Made by a program: the position numbers and the translations under genes. DNA of 64,000 bases from Halorubrum rubrum (GTDB lineage Archaea; Halobacteriota; Halobacteria; Halobacteriales; Haloferacaceae): the NCBI RefSeq assembly GCF_024494685.1, contig NZ_JANHDM010000002.1, positions 330,999 to 394,998 on the forward strand, written 5' to 3'. The notes beneath the pieces are model-generated. The model had not been told where the DNA came from. It saw nothing but the letters and a program-made list of their open reading frames with translations, and did no database searches. Position 1 is the first letter of the stretch; each line of letters begins with the position of its first letter. This document shows, piece after piece, positions 1-7,794 of this stretch.

Positions 1-277
1 GGAGCACGACCGCGACGCTCGAGAGCATTTCCCGGAGCCACATGAGCGGCCCTTCCATGTCGTGACGAAACCGGTAGAACAGCCCCGGACCGTCGTCGAC
101 CTCGGTCTCCGTCGTCGGATCGTCATCGATCGGGCCGGTACCGTTCGGATCACCACCGACCGGATCGTCGTAGTGGTCCTCGTTACCGACGGGATCGTCC
201 CCGTCCGAGCCGTCGACGGCCGGATCGTCGTCGATCGGGTCGTCCCCGTTCGACGCCGGCCGATCTTCGGAGTCCAT
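1..277 (-). CDS. Signal peptidase I, N-terminal part (cut by window edge)
   Basis: Only the first 92 residues are present; the gene runs off the left edge. A long Asp/Gly/Pro-rich, probably disordered cytoplasmic head (residues 1-65) is followed by GLFYRFRHDMEGPLMWLREM and the start of a hydrophobic segment (SSVAVVL). That head-plus-anchor arrangement matches haloarchaeal Sec11-type signal peptidase I, which cleaves Sec signal peptides outside the membrane. The catalytic serine region lies outside the window, so the call rests on the pre-anchor motif. A TATA-like GCTTATGACC (minus strand, about 302-311) lies about 28 nt before the ATG, which fits a leaderless start. Confidence 0.72.
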   Translation of the reverse strand, partial: MDSEDRPASNGDDPIDDDPAVDGSDGDDPVGNEDHYDDPVGGDPNGTGPIDDDPTTETEVDDGPGLFYRFRHDMEGPLMWLREMLSSVAVVL

Positions 278-393
278 CGTGCCGGGTTTGGCGGTTTCCG
301 GTCATAAGCTTCCGGGTCATCGCCCGACAGTTCAGTTCACCTCCCCCTCGGGACGACGACGAACACCGATCGCGATAGAACGCGTCCGGAGAG

Positions 394-447
394 CGTCGGT
401 TCTCGTTTGAAACGTCGGTCGTTCGGAACGTCGGTTCTCGTTCGAAA
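394..447. repeat. 19-bp direct repeat pair in intergenic region
   Basis: CGTCGGTTCTCGTTTGAAA at 394-412 recurs as CGTCGGTTCTCGTTCGAAA at 429-447 with one mismatch and a 35-nt period. It lies between the end of the DUF5808 gene and the promoter of the signal peptidase gene. Function unknown; it could be a paired regulator site or a local duplication. Confidence 0.6.
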
Positions 448-469
448 GCGCCGATTCCCGGCCGAAGCC

Positions 470-769
470 TCAGTCGTCGTCGACGATCACTTCGACGGGG
501 CCGGAGTCCCCGCTCTCGGATTCGCTCGAACTCGTCTCGGGTCCGGCCGTTTCCGAGCCCTTCTGTTGCCAGTAGAGTCCGCCGGCGACCGCGAGGACGA
601 CCCACGAACGCCAGTTCGCGAGGTTCAGCGTGTAGCCGATCCCGAACGGCTTCTCCACCAACATCCCTTTCTCCGGTTGCCAGTACGACGAGAGGAGCCG
701 ACCGAGGCTCGGTCGATCGAAGTTGTACGGGATCCCGAGTATCTCTCCCGACGACGGTTTGTCTCCCAT
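470..769 (-). CDS. DUF5808 family small protein
   Basis: 99 residues. The N-terminal half (IPYNFDRPSLGRLLSSYWQPEKGMLVEKPFGIGYTLNLANWRSW, split here as IPYNFDRPSLGRLLSSYW and MLVEKPFGIGYTLNL) matches my memory of DUF5808: a basic-aromatic stretch, a GIGYTLN motif, then one hydrophobic segment (WVVLAVAGGLYW). The C-terminus is acidic and Ser-rich. It is probably a membrane-associated protein of unknown role. A TATA-like GATTTTTATCC lies about 25 nt before the ATG. It follows kae1-bud32 on the same strand with a 74-nt gap and may have its own promoter. Confidence 0.7.
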   Translation of the reverse strand: MGDKPSSGEILGIPYNFDRPSLGRLLSSYWQPEKGMLVEKPFGIGYTLNLANWRSWVVLAVAGGLYWQQKGSETAGPETSSSESESGDSGPVEVIVDDD

Positions 770-813
770 ACCCGTACCTCACGCGCCGGGGATAAAAATC
801 GTGTCGGCGGCGA

Positions 814-860
814 TCCGCTCAGCGGTACCGCCCACCGGTCCGCTCAGCGGTACCGCCCAC
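814..860. repeat. Tandem duplication at the 3' end of kae1-bud32
   Basis: TCCGCTCAGCGGTACCGCCC is present at 814-833 and again at 839-858, a 25-nt period. The second copy contains the stop codon and last codons of the Kae1-Bud32 gene (minus strand). Each copy also holds the palindromes CCGCTCAGCGG and GCGGTACCGC, so the transcript end can fold into hairpins. Whether it acts as a terminator is inference. Confidence 0.65.
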
Positions 861-2685
861 GATCCCGCACCTCGCGGAGTCGACCGAGGACCGCCTCCGC
901 TCCCTCCTCCCTGTATCCCTCCTCGAAGGCGTCCACGAGCCGATCGGACTCCGCCGCCGTCGCGGTCACTGACCCCTCGAACACGTGGAGGTCCATCGCG
1001 TGATCCTCGACGTGTCCGGTGTGGTAGCCCAACCCGAAGTCGATGAGGAACGTCCGATCGCGGGCTCCACCCCCGACGTCGCGGTCGCCACTGTGCCCGC
1101 CGTCACGTTCCTCACCATCACGTTCGCCGCCCTCGACTCTGACGTTTCGCGTCGTGGGGTCGCCGTGAACGAACCCCGAATCGTGGAGCCGCGCGAGATG
1201 ACGACCGACGGCTCGGACCGATCGAACCGTCGGATCCGTCCGATCCGTTCGAGCCGCCCGAGCCGTCTGATCCGCACGTTCCCCGCCGCCTCCGCGGAGG
1301 ACATCCGCCAGATCGCGATCCCCGACGTACTGGAGGGTCAGCGTCGCCTCCGGTACGTCGACGTCGTACACGAGCGGCGTCGGCACCCCGGCCTGCCGCG
1401 CCTCGCTCGTCAGCCGGGCCTCGGCGACCGTCCGATCCCGCCGGAGCGACCGATCCAGCGCCGGGTGCCGGTATTCCTTCGGGATCCGCCGTTTCCGGAC
1501 GATCGGTGCGTTGCCCGGCCGATCGACCGTCGTTCCGACGGCGTCGTCGATGTCGTCGGCGTCGACGATCTCCACGACCGCCTCGGCTCCCCGGCGGTCG
1601 TGGTCGTCCCCGTCTCCCCCTTCGGACCCGAGCCGAGCGACGGACGGCTCGTCGTCCCGCCACGTCACCGGCACCTCGTCCGGCCGGAAGTTCGGGTCGA
1701 TGTGCGACTCGCGGATCGCGAGGGTGTCGCCCGCCGCCGCCATCTTCGCACCGAGCACCGCGATCATCCCGGCGTTGTCGCGAAGGTACCGCGGATCGGG
1801 CGCGTGGAACGCCGCGCCGCGGGCCGCACACATCTCCGCGAGCATCCCGCGGAGCCGGTCGTTCTGGCCGACGCCCCCGCCCAACACGAGCTCGTCGGCC
1901 CCGGTCAACGAGAGCGCGCGCTCGGACACTTCGGTGAGCATCGCGAAGACGTGCTCTTGAAGCGAGAAGCAGATCTCCTCGACCGGCTCGCCGGCGTCGT
2001 ACGCGTCGTTCGCCGCCGAGCTGATCCCCGAAAACGAGAAGTCCATCCCCTTGACGACGTACGGCAGCTCGAGGAGGTCGGCCGCGTCCGCCGGCCCCGT
2101 CGTCCCCGTCCGGACTCCCTCTCCCGCCGCCTCCGCGGCGGCGGCCTCGACCTTCGGTCCGCCGGGGTGGGTCCACCCGACGTGGCGGGTGAACTTGTCG
2201 ATCGCGTTGCCGACGCCGGCGTCCATGGTCTCGCCGAGGACGCGGTACCGGTCGTCGTGGTAGCCGAGCAGGTGGGCGTTCGCACCCGAGGCGTTCAGAC
2301 ACACCGGGTTCGAGAACCCCGACTCGTGGCGGCCGATCTCGAGGTGTGCGACCATGTGGTTGACGCCGACGAGCGGGACGTCGAGCGCGCCCGCGAGCGA
2401 GCGCGCGGCCGTCCCGACCGTGCGGAGACACGGCCCCAGTCCGGGACCCCGAGAGAAGGCGACGGCGTCCACCGCGTCCGGGCCGTACTTCGCCTCCGCG
2501 TGGTCCAGGATCGTCCCGACCACTTCCGGGATGGCCTCGGACATGTGTTCTGCGGCCTCGCGCGGATGAATGCCGCCGCTATCGGGTTCGTACGGATCGG
2601 ATTCGATGAGCGTCGAGCCGGCCTCGGCGTCGTGGAGCGCGGCGCTCGCACACCACGCCGTTCCCTCGATACCGAGAACCCGCAT
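844..2685 (-). CDS. Kae1-Bud32 fusion: tRNA t6A synthesis protein with KEOPS kinase
   Basis: 613 residues. The N-terminal Kae1/TsaD domain (about 1-330) has metal-ligand histidines in NHMVAHLE (H110, H114) and the ASKHA motif GGGVGQNDRL (269-278); it transfers threonylcarbamoyl to A37 of ANN-decoding tRNAs. An acidic linker (about 345-385) leads to Bud32, a small RIO-like kinase/ATPase with HGDPTTRNV (508-516) and LIDFGLGYHTGHVEDHAMDL (starting 547). A Gly/Arg/Glu-rich insert of about 27 residues (519-545) separates the catalytic loop from the DFG, and another low-complexity insert lies at 464-488. The fusion is the normal archaeal form. It starts 12 nt after rps24e, so it is co-transcribed with it. 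Confidence 0.96.
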   Translation of the reverse strand: MRVLGIEGTAWCASAALHDAEAGSTLIESDPYEPDSGGIHPREAAEHMSEAIPEVVGTILDHAEAKYGPDAVDAVAFSRGPGLGPCLRTVGTAARSLAGALDVPLVGVNHMVAHLEIGRHESGFSNPVCLNASGANAHLLGYHDDRYRVLGETMDAGVGNAIDKFTRHVGWTHPGGPKVEAAAAEAAGEGVRTGTTGPADAADLLELPYVVKGMDFSFSGISSAANDAYDAGEPVEEICFSLQEHVFAMLTEVSERALSLTGADELVLGGGVGQNDRLRGMLAEMCAARGAAFHAPDPRYLRDNAGMIAVLGAKMAAAGDTLAIRESHIDPNFRPDEVPVTWRDDEPSVARLGSEGGDGDDHDRRGAEAVVEIVDADDIDDAVGTTVDRPGNAPIVRKRRIPKEYRHPALDRSLRRDRTVAEARLTSEARQAGVPTPLVYDVDVPEATLTLQYVGDRDLADVLRGGGGERADQTARAARTDRTDPTVRSVRAVGRHLARLHDSGFVHGDPTTRNVRVEGGERDGEERDGGHSGDRDVGGGARDRTFLIDFGLGYHTGHVEDHAMDLHVFEGSVTATAAESDRLVDAFEEGYREEGAEAVLGRLREVRDRGRYR

Positions 2686-2697
2686 TCGGTTGCCGTC

Positions 2698-3003
2698 TCA
2701 GGCCTCTTCGCCGTCGTCGCCGTCGGCGCCGATCTTGTTCCGCTCGAGCATGTACTCCTGTTCGACGTCGAGCGCGTCAGCCGCGGAGTCGTACACCTTC
2801 GCGTAGCCGATCGTCTTGCGCATCCCGAACTTCGTGTCGAGCTCGTGGACCACGACCTCCTCGGAGGACTTATCGAGCTTGGCGGCGAGCGAGTCGCGGA
2901 CCGAGAGGCGGGAGGGCGTCGCCTCGTCGTGGACCGTCTCGAAGCGGATGTCCGTCCGGTGCAACATGGGGTTTTCTTCCTCGGAGATGATGTCGACGTC
3001 CAT
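2698..3003 (-). CDS. rps24e: 30S ribosomal protein S24e
   Basis: 101 residues of the expected length. S24e signatures include NPMLHRTDIRFETVHDEATP near the start and VVVHELDTKFGMRKTIGYAKVY in the middle (core: TKFGMRKTIGYAKVY). It is a component of the small ribosomal subunit. It is followed 12 nt later by kae1-bud32. The S27ae gene that often sits beside S24e in archaea is not present in that gap. A T-rich box (minus strand, about 3035-3045) lies about 36 nt upstream, suggesting a short leader. Confidence 0.97.
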   Translation of the reverse strand: MDVDIISEEENPMLHRTDIRFETVHDEATPSRLSVRDSLAAKLDKSSEEVVVHELDTKFGMRKTIGYAKVYDSAADALDVEQEYMLERNKIGADGDDGEEA

Positions 3004-3276
3004 GGTTCAGTTACGTGTACTACCCCCCGAACGCTGTAAAAGGATTTCGAAGCGGGTGGCGAGCCGTCCGCACGGTTCTGCCGCCGGTTCGGCCCCCGCG
3101 GATCCGGCCGTTCGGTTCGCGTCCCGTCGCGCGAATCCGAACCCCTTCCCTTCCACTGGAACTCCCGGCGTCAACCGGGTACGAACCGCTTCGGTACGGC
3201 GATCTCCGATCCGGCACGGGCCCGCTCGATCCGGTACGGACACTTCCGCTCCGGACCGGATCGGTCGTGCGGATCG

Positions 3277-3879
3277 TTACTCCACGTCGCCCGCCGAGTC
3301 CGATCCGGATAGCCCGAGCGCGCCGAGCGCGCCGTCGACGTCGCCGTCGAGCCCCTCGAACAGCTCGCGCGCCTCCCGCCGGCTCTCCGGGGTGACCGCG
3401 ACCCGGACCATCCCCTCGCCGGGCTGGCCGTACACGACGCTCGCGCCCTCCGGAGCGGCGAGGATCGCCGGCAGCGCGGCCAGATCCTCCTCGCCGTCGA
3501 CCTCGATCGTGACGGGATCCGGGTCCGCGAGCGCGTCGACCAGGGCCTCGAGGAGCGCGACGGTGAGCGTCGCGGCGGGGTTCTCGACGCGCACGCGTCT
3601 CCCCCCGCCGACCGCGAGCGCGTCCGAGACCTCCGTCCGGACCGCCTCCCGCTCGGTCTTCCCGTCGACGAGCGCGACGTCCGGGACCCGACCGGCCTCC
3701 CGGAGGTGGTAGGTGACGACGTCGCCGACGGCGACGACCGGCGCGTCGGGTGCGCCGTGCTCCTCGCGGCTCTCCGCCGCGGCCGCGAGCAGCGCGTCGG
3801 CGTCGGTCGTCACCGGGCCCATCGGCTCCTTGAACGCGTCGCGAAGCGAGTCGGGAAGGGTCACGATCGGGTTCGACAT
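3277..3879 (-). CDS. GTP-dependent dephospho-CoA kinase (DUF359)
   Basis: 200 residues, the usual length for archaeal DUF359. It opens with LPDSLRDAFKEPMGPV and contains VVAVGDVVTYHL and ALVDGKTER, recurrent motifs of the family. Work on Thermococcus showed that this family performs the last step of CoA synthesis, phosphorylating dephospho-CoA with GTP. Later motifs include VENPAATLT and IEVDGEEDLAALPAILAAPE. It lies downstream of rpo7-spt4 on the same strand, a neighbourhood conserved in archaea. The Gly/Asp-rich tail is variable. Confidence 0.93.
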   Translation of the reverse strand: MSNPIVTLPDSLRDAFKEPMGPVTTDADALLAAAAESREEHGAPDAPVVAVGDVVTYHLREAGRVPDVALVDGKTEREAVRTEVSDALAVGGGRRVRVENPAATLTVALLEALVDALADPDPVTIEVDGEEDLAALPAILAAPEGASVVYGQPGEGMVRVAVTPESRREARELFEGLDGDVDGALGALGLSGSDSAGDVE

Positions 3880-4001
3880 GCCGAGTCGTACGGCGTCGGC
3901 GTATGAAGAGTCGTGCGGTCGTTCGGGCGGCGTCCGATGGCGGCCACCGGATCGACGGCCATCCAGCCGACGGGTAGCGGACCGACGGCTACCGATCTAT
4001 C

Positions 4002-4199
4002 CTACCGGACCTTCAGCGCGTACGATCCCGGCTTCGAGACGTTCATCTCCTCCGCGATCTGGCTCTCCTCGGGGTTCGTGACGATGACGTAGCCGGCCCA
4101 GTCCTCCGTCAGCGAGGAGGACCCGCAGAGCTCGCAGGTCTGTGCGTCCGGGTCGTTGACGTAGTGACACTCCCGGCAGGCGAGCCGATCCTCTGCCAT
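4002..4199 (-). CDS. spt4: Transcription elongation factor Spt4 (RNAP subunit E'')
   Basis: 65 residues from the internal ATG at 4199; a longer upstream reading would run into rpo7. Zinc ribbon CRECHYVNDPDAQTCELC (C8, C11, C22, C25), then SSLTEDWAGYVIVTNPEES and a C-terminal SYALKVR. Spt4 pairs with Spt5 to keep RNA polymerase processive. Its ATG overlaps the rpo7 stop as ATGA, showing translational coupling, and this start gives the normal length for archaeal Spt4. Confidence 0.96.
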   Translation of the reverse strand: MAEDRLACRECHYVNDPDAQTCELCGSSSLTEDWAGYVIVTNPEESQIAEEMNVSKPGSYALKVR

Positions 4200-4780
4200 C
4201 AGTCGTCCTCCCCGGTCGTACCGGTCTCGGCCCGCCGGCGGCGATCGCTCTCGAGCCACTCGTGTTTGCCGAGCCCCGGTTGCTTGGCGGTGAGCCCGAT
4301 CTTCGAGTCGCGCGGGTTCCGCTCGTCGACGCTCTTCGTGACGACCCGCACCCGGACCGCGTCGTCGACGCCGAGGCTCTTATCGGAGTCCGAGGAGGCC
4401 AGCTGCTGGTTCGCCCCGTCGAAGGTGAGGTACTCGTCGGTGATCTGCGAGACGTGGAGCAGGCCGTCGACCGGGCCGATCCCGACGAACGCGCCGAACT
4501 CGACCGTCTCGACGACCGTCCCGTCGACGACCTCCTGCATGTCAGGGTCGAAGGTGAGCGCGTCGAACTCGGCCTCGTAGTAGACGCCGGGGCGGTTGTG
4601 GAGCACCGCGCCCTCGCCGATGTCGTGGACTTCGATGACGCTCACGACGCTGCCGACGTCCTCGTCCATTCGTCCTTCCAGCTTGTCCTGGAGCAGGGCT
4701 TTCACCCGCTCGTCGGTGACGTCCGCCAGGTGCTCCGGCGGGACCTCGACCGTGTCCTTGAGTCGAACTCGTTTGTACAT
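4199..4780 (-). CDS. rpo7: DNA-directed RNA polymerase subunit Rpo7 (E')
   Basis: 193 residues. The N-terminal tip domain opens with MYKRVRLKDTVEVPPEHLAD. A C-terminal S1/OB domain follows (about 80-165) with VVDGTVVETVEFGAFVGIGP and DGLLHVSQITDEY. Rpo7 forms the stalk of archaeal RNA polymerase with Rpo4, binds exiting RNA and helps open the promoter. The acidic C-terminus is typical of halophiles. Directly coupled to spt4 downstream; 150 nt without a gene separate it from the upstream PIN gene. Confidence 0.97.
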   Translation of the reverse strand: MYKRVRLKDTVEVPPEHLADVTDERVKALLQDKLEGRMDEDVGSVVSVIEVHDIGEGAVLHNRPGVYYEAEFDALTFDPDMQEVVDGTVVETVEFGAFVGIGPVDGLLHVSQITDEYLTFDGANQQLASSDSDKSLGVDDAVRVRVVTKSVDERNPRDSKIGLTAKQPGLGKHEWLESDRRRRAETGTTGEDD

Positions 4781-4930
4781 GTGCGTGGGTTGTGTCTGTG
4801 ATCGCGTGTGTCGTCCGCGGTCGTGCCTATCGTTCGATCGCCCGCGTCGCCTCCGCGTTCGTTCCGTCGCGTCCGCGGTCGTCCGATCGCGCCGCGCTCG
4901 TTCCGTCGTTTCTCCGCCGGTGCCTCTCCG

Positions 4931-5383
4931 CTACGGGTCCGTTACCGTGAGTGTGTTCCGCCCCCGTAAACAGATTACCGGTGTGTCCGCGTCCAGTACC
5001 CGTTCCACGAGCGGCCTGTCGAGCGTGACCACGTACGCGACCCGACCGCCTCGAGCGAGTTCGACGAGCGCGTCGTCCGCGTACGCCGCGTCGACGTCGA
5101 CCGTCCGGGCTCGGTCCGCCAGATCCGCCCCGACGCTCGCCGCGGTCGCCGCCCTCCCCGCGCCCGATCCGAGCCCGTCGAGCTCCTCGAGCACCGCCGA
5201 CGGAACGACCGGATCGTAGCTCCCGAGGAGCCGGTCGAGCTCCTCGAACAGCCGGACGTCCGCCTCGACCGGGGCCATCAGCGCGCTCGCGTCGAGCGCG
5301 ACGGCGGGGCGGTCGTCGCCATCGTCCGGGCGGTCGTCGCGTCCCGCAGGGCGGTCGTCGCCTCCGGGGGCCTCGTCGGACAC
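4931..5383 (-). CDS. PIN-domain protein (putative ribonuclease, Fcf1/VapC-like)
   Basis: 150 residues from a GTG at 5383. An acidic low-complexity leader (about 27 residues) precedes a PIN domain with acidic positions in VALDASALMAPVEADVRLFEELD, VVPSAVLEELDGL, YADDALVELA and VVTLDRPLVERVL. The fold and the conserved position directly after eif2g in archaea point to an Fcf1/Nob1-like RNA nuclease rather than a toxin. Activity is not shown here. Only 1 nt separates it from the eif2g stop, so the two are co-translated. Confidence 0.8.
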   Translation of the reverse strand: MSDEAPGGDDRPAGRDDRPDDGDDRPAVALDASALMAPVEADVRLFEELDRLLGSYDPVVPSAVLEELDGLGSGAGRAATAASVGADLADRARTVDVDAAYADDALVELARGGRVAYVVTLDRPLVERVLDADTPVICLRGRNTLTVTDP

Positions 5384-5384
5384 G

Positions 5385-6629
5385 TTACGACAGCGTCCCG
5401 ACGCCGATCAGCCGCCACCGCGCGCCGACGCGGCGGTTGATCGCGATCTGTGCGCCCGCCTCGGCGCACACCGGTCGCTTGAGGCTGACCTCGCACTCGC
5501 CGTCGCGCGCGCTCGTCACGGCCCCGACGGTGGTCGCGGTGCCGACCGTCAACATGAGCGGCTCGCCGGTCGAGATCTCCTCGATGTCGCTCTCGCCGCT
5601 CTCGTCGTCCTCCTTGCCGACGACGCGGTCGAGGAGGTCGACCTGCATCTCGAACTCGTGTCGGGTCGGCGGGAGCGTTCCGGGCTCGCCGGCGACCTGT
5701 CCGGCGAGCGCGTCGCCCTTCGTCAGGCTCGGGTCGAGCCCCGTCCCGACGCCGAGCAGGCCGCCCGGACGGGCGCTCTCGACGTCGTTGCTGCCCGCCT
5801 GAAGCGACCGGACCGAGGTCTCGAGCGGTCGCCACTCGGTCTGCCCCTCCTCTTCGACCTCGCGGCCGGGGCGGATCTCGAGGCCGTCGCCCACCGACAG
5901 CTCCCCCTGGACGAGCGAGCCGCCGACGACGCCGCCCTTGAGCTCCTCGGCGGTCGCGCCCGGCCGGTTGATGTCGAACGAGCGGGCCGCGAACATCCGG
6001 GCGTCCTCGTCGGGGTCGCGCTCCGGCGTCGGGATCTCCGACTCGATGGCCTGGATGAGCAGATCGAGGTTGACCTCCTGGCCCGCCGAGACGGGGACGA
6101 TCGGCGCGCCCTCCGCGACGGTGCCCTCGACGAACTCCCGGATCTGCTCGTAGTTGTCGACGGCGCGGTCGCGGTCGACGAGGTCGACCTTGTTCTGAGC
6201 GATGACGATGTTCTCGATCCCGATGAGATCGAGCGCCATCAGGTGTTCTTCGGTCTGCGCCTGCGGGACGTCCTCGGTCGCGCTCACGACGAGGACGGCC
6301 CCGTCCATGATCGACGCGCCCGAGAGCATCGTCGCCATCAGCGTCTCGTGGCCGGGGGCGTCCACGAACGAGACGGTCCGCAGCGGCTCGCTCTCGGAGC
6401 CGTCGGGACACTCCTCGTCGGTCGTGTAACACTCGGGCTCGTCGACGCCGGGACAGCGGCGGAACGTCGCGTCCGCGTACCCGAGCCGGATCGAGATCCC
6501 GCGTTTCATTTCCTCGCTGTGCTGGTCGGTCCACGAGCCGGACAACGCCTGTACGAGCGTCGTCTTCCCGTGGTCGACGTGACCGACGAGACCGATGTTC
6601 ACCTCCGGTTGTGTGTTGGCTTGGGTCAC
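5385..6629 (-). CDS. eif2g: Translation initiation factor aIF2 gamma subunit
   Basis: 414 residues from GTG at 6629, chosen because GGAGG lies 10 nt upstream and because the family sequence begins [20 protein letters not shown]. GTPase motifs: GHVDHGKTT (G1), DAPGHE (G3), NKVD (G4), plus the zinc-knuckle region [16 protein letters not shown]. Domains II and III follow (SFDINRPGA onwards). aIF2 delivers initiator tRNA to the small subunit. The in-frame extension upstream of 6629 crosses the promoter region and is not coding. First gene of the leftward cluster PIN-rpo7-spt4. Confidence 0.97.
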   Translation of the reverse strand: MTQANTQPEVNIGLVGHVDHGKTTLVQALSGSWTDQHSEEMKRGISIRLGYADATFRRCPGVDEPECYTTDEECPDGSESEPLRTVSFVDAPGHETLMATMLSGASIMDGAVLVVSATEDVPQAQTEEHLMALDLIGIENIVIAQNKVDLVDRDRAVDNYEQIREFVEGTVAEGAPIVPVSAGQEVNLDLLIQAIESEIPTPERDPDEDARMFAARSFDINRPGATAEELKGGVVGGSLVQGELSVGDGLEIRPGREVEEEGQTEWRPLETSVRSLQAGSNDVESARPGGLLGVGTGLDPSLTKGDALAGQVAGEPGTLPPTRHEFEMQVDLLDRVVGKEDDESGESDIEEISTGEPLMLTVGTATTVGAVTSARDGECEVSLKRPVCAEAGAQIAINRRVGARWRLIGVGTLS

Positions 6630-6634
6630 TGTTG

Positions 6635-6645
6635 AACCTCCTAAC
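6635..6645 (-). promoter_or_regulatory. Strong Shine-Dalgarno for eif2g
   Basis: On the minus strand TTAGGAGGTTCAACAGTG places GGAGG at the canonical distance from the GTG. This stands out in a region where most genes look leaderless, and it fixes the start codon. Confidence 0.8.
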
Positions 6646-6857
6646 GGAGCAGTCTTACCCGGATTTTCGCCCCGTGCGAGTGATAAAGTTGCTGTTATAG
6701 CGGCGTCACGGGTCCCCGTCCCCCCCGTTTCGAGTCGATCCGCGTCGGTCGGATCGAGATCGGATAGATCCCTGGCTGGTTCGGTGTCGCCCCCGCGGTT
6801 CCCACGTCCCGCCGTTCCGACGCCGATATACGGCTCACGCCCGTATCCGGGGCCACG

Positions 6858-7349
6858 ATGGGATACGCGTGTCCGGTGTGTGCGACCCCGCAGCGCGACG
6901 GCGAGCACCTCGCTCACCACCTCGCGTTCACGGCGATGCTCCACGGCGACGACCACGAGGCGTGGCTCGACGAGTACGCTCCGGAGTGGGCCGCGGCCGA
7001 GCCGGCGGAGCTGGCGGCGGTCGTCGTCGACCACGCCGAGCCCGCGGAGTACCACGAGGTGTTCGAGGACACGACCGACCGCGGTCGACCCGCGGTGGAC
7101 GCCGGGATGGGCGGTCACGGCGAGGGCGGGGGACACGACCACGGCTCGGGTCACGCGCACGGTCACGGCCACGCCCGCGGTCACGGCGGCTCCGGCGGGA
7201 TGGACCCCGAGACGGCGGCCGCCGTCGAGGAGGCGCGCGAACTGACACGCGAGATGTACGAGGCGGAGGCCGGAGACGACGAAAGCGACCACGGGGGCGA
7301 TGCCGACGGAGAGAGTGACGCCGGGCGCGGAGACGGCGACGGCAACTGA
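6858..7349 (+). CDS. DUF5810 family protein with His-rich C-terminal region
   Basis: 163 residues. The N-terminus has a C-x2-C pair ([37 protein letters not shown] contains CPVC and [12 protein letters not shown]), typical of a small zinc-binding domain. It then has VFEDTTDRG, a Gly/His run ([20 protein letters not shown], about 87-106) and a helix [20 protein letters not shown]. The His-rich stretch could bind divalent metals. The family is haloarchaeal and functionally uncharacterised; a DUF5809 gene lies downstream past a repeat. TATA-like GATATACGG lies about 30 nt before the ATG. Confidence 0.8.
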   Translation: MGYACPVCATPQRDGEHLAHHLAFTAMLHGDDHEAWLDEYAPEWAAAEPAELAAVVVDHAEPAEYHEVFEDTTDRGRPAVDAGMGGHGEGGGHDHGSGHAHGHGHARGHGGSGGMDPETAAAVEEARELTREMYEAEAGDDESDHGGDADGESDAGRGDGDGN

Positions 7350-7471
7350 GCTCGACCCGTCGGACGGTGATTCCTTCCGGATCGTTTCAGAGCGTGAGTC
7401 GGCGATCTTCCCACTCGATCGAGCGTGCTGGTAGAACGGGTGTTTCGGGGGAGCGTTGGATGGATAGAAGG

Positions 7472-7757
7472 GGATCGTTGCTGGGGTGGTGATGACCACC
7501 AAAGCCCCAGTCGCGAGGACTCGTGCGACTCGCTGTGCGCTTCGGTCGCTCGCGGTGCTCGCTCCCTCAGTGCGTGCTTCGTCGGACTTCGCCCTCGCGA
7601 CTGCCCCTTTGAGTCCCACCCCGCACAGCCCCGCAACCGCGCCTCACGCCTCCCCAGCCTCGCCGCTCGCTCGGGCTCCCTCCGGTCGCCCCGGTCGCTC
7701 GCGGCGTCCCTCGCGGTCGGGTTCGCGCCCTCCGGGCGCTCACCGGCACGCCACCGT
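7472..7757 (+). repeat. Dispersed structured repeat, copy A
   Basis: Layout: lead-in GGATCGTTGCTGG; small hairpin GGTGGT-gatg-ACCACC (7485-7500); block 1 CAAAGCCCCAGTCGCGAG (7500-7517); a variable segment; block 2 CTCGCGACTGCCCCTTTG (7594-7611), the inverted complement of block 1 except for four central bases; GAGTCCCACC; block 3 CTCACGCCTCCCCAGCCTCG (7643-7662); CGTCCCTCGCGG; CGCCCTCCGGGCGCTC; end motif GGCACGCCACC (7745-7755). Three more copies occur in the window. No transposase is linked, so it may be a non-autonomous element or a structured RNA; identity unknown. Confidence 0.85.
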
Positions 7758-7794
7758 ACTGCAGATCGCTCGCTCCTTCGTCTGTATTGAGCAT

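Noticed and set aside
1118..2431. Long Arg/Pro-rich open frames overlapping kae1-bud32 on both strands
   Set aside because: Shadow frames of a GC-rich gene; composition is unlike host proteins and the real gene carries clear family motifs.
4200..4259. 20-residue extension of Spt4
   Set aside because: It overlaps rpo7 and is Arg-rich; the ATGA overlap at 4199 gives the normal length.
4931..5383. PIN protein considered as a VapC toxin
   Set aside because: No VapB-type antitoxin beside it; the constant position next to eif2g indicates an RNA-processing role.
6630..7619. In-frame N-terminal extension of the eIF2-gamma frame
   Set aside because: It crosses the divergent promoter region and the DUF5810 gene; the GTG at 6629 has a strong SD and matches the family start.
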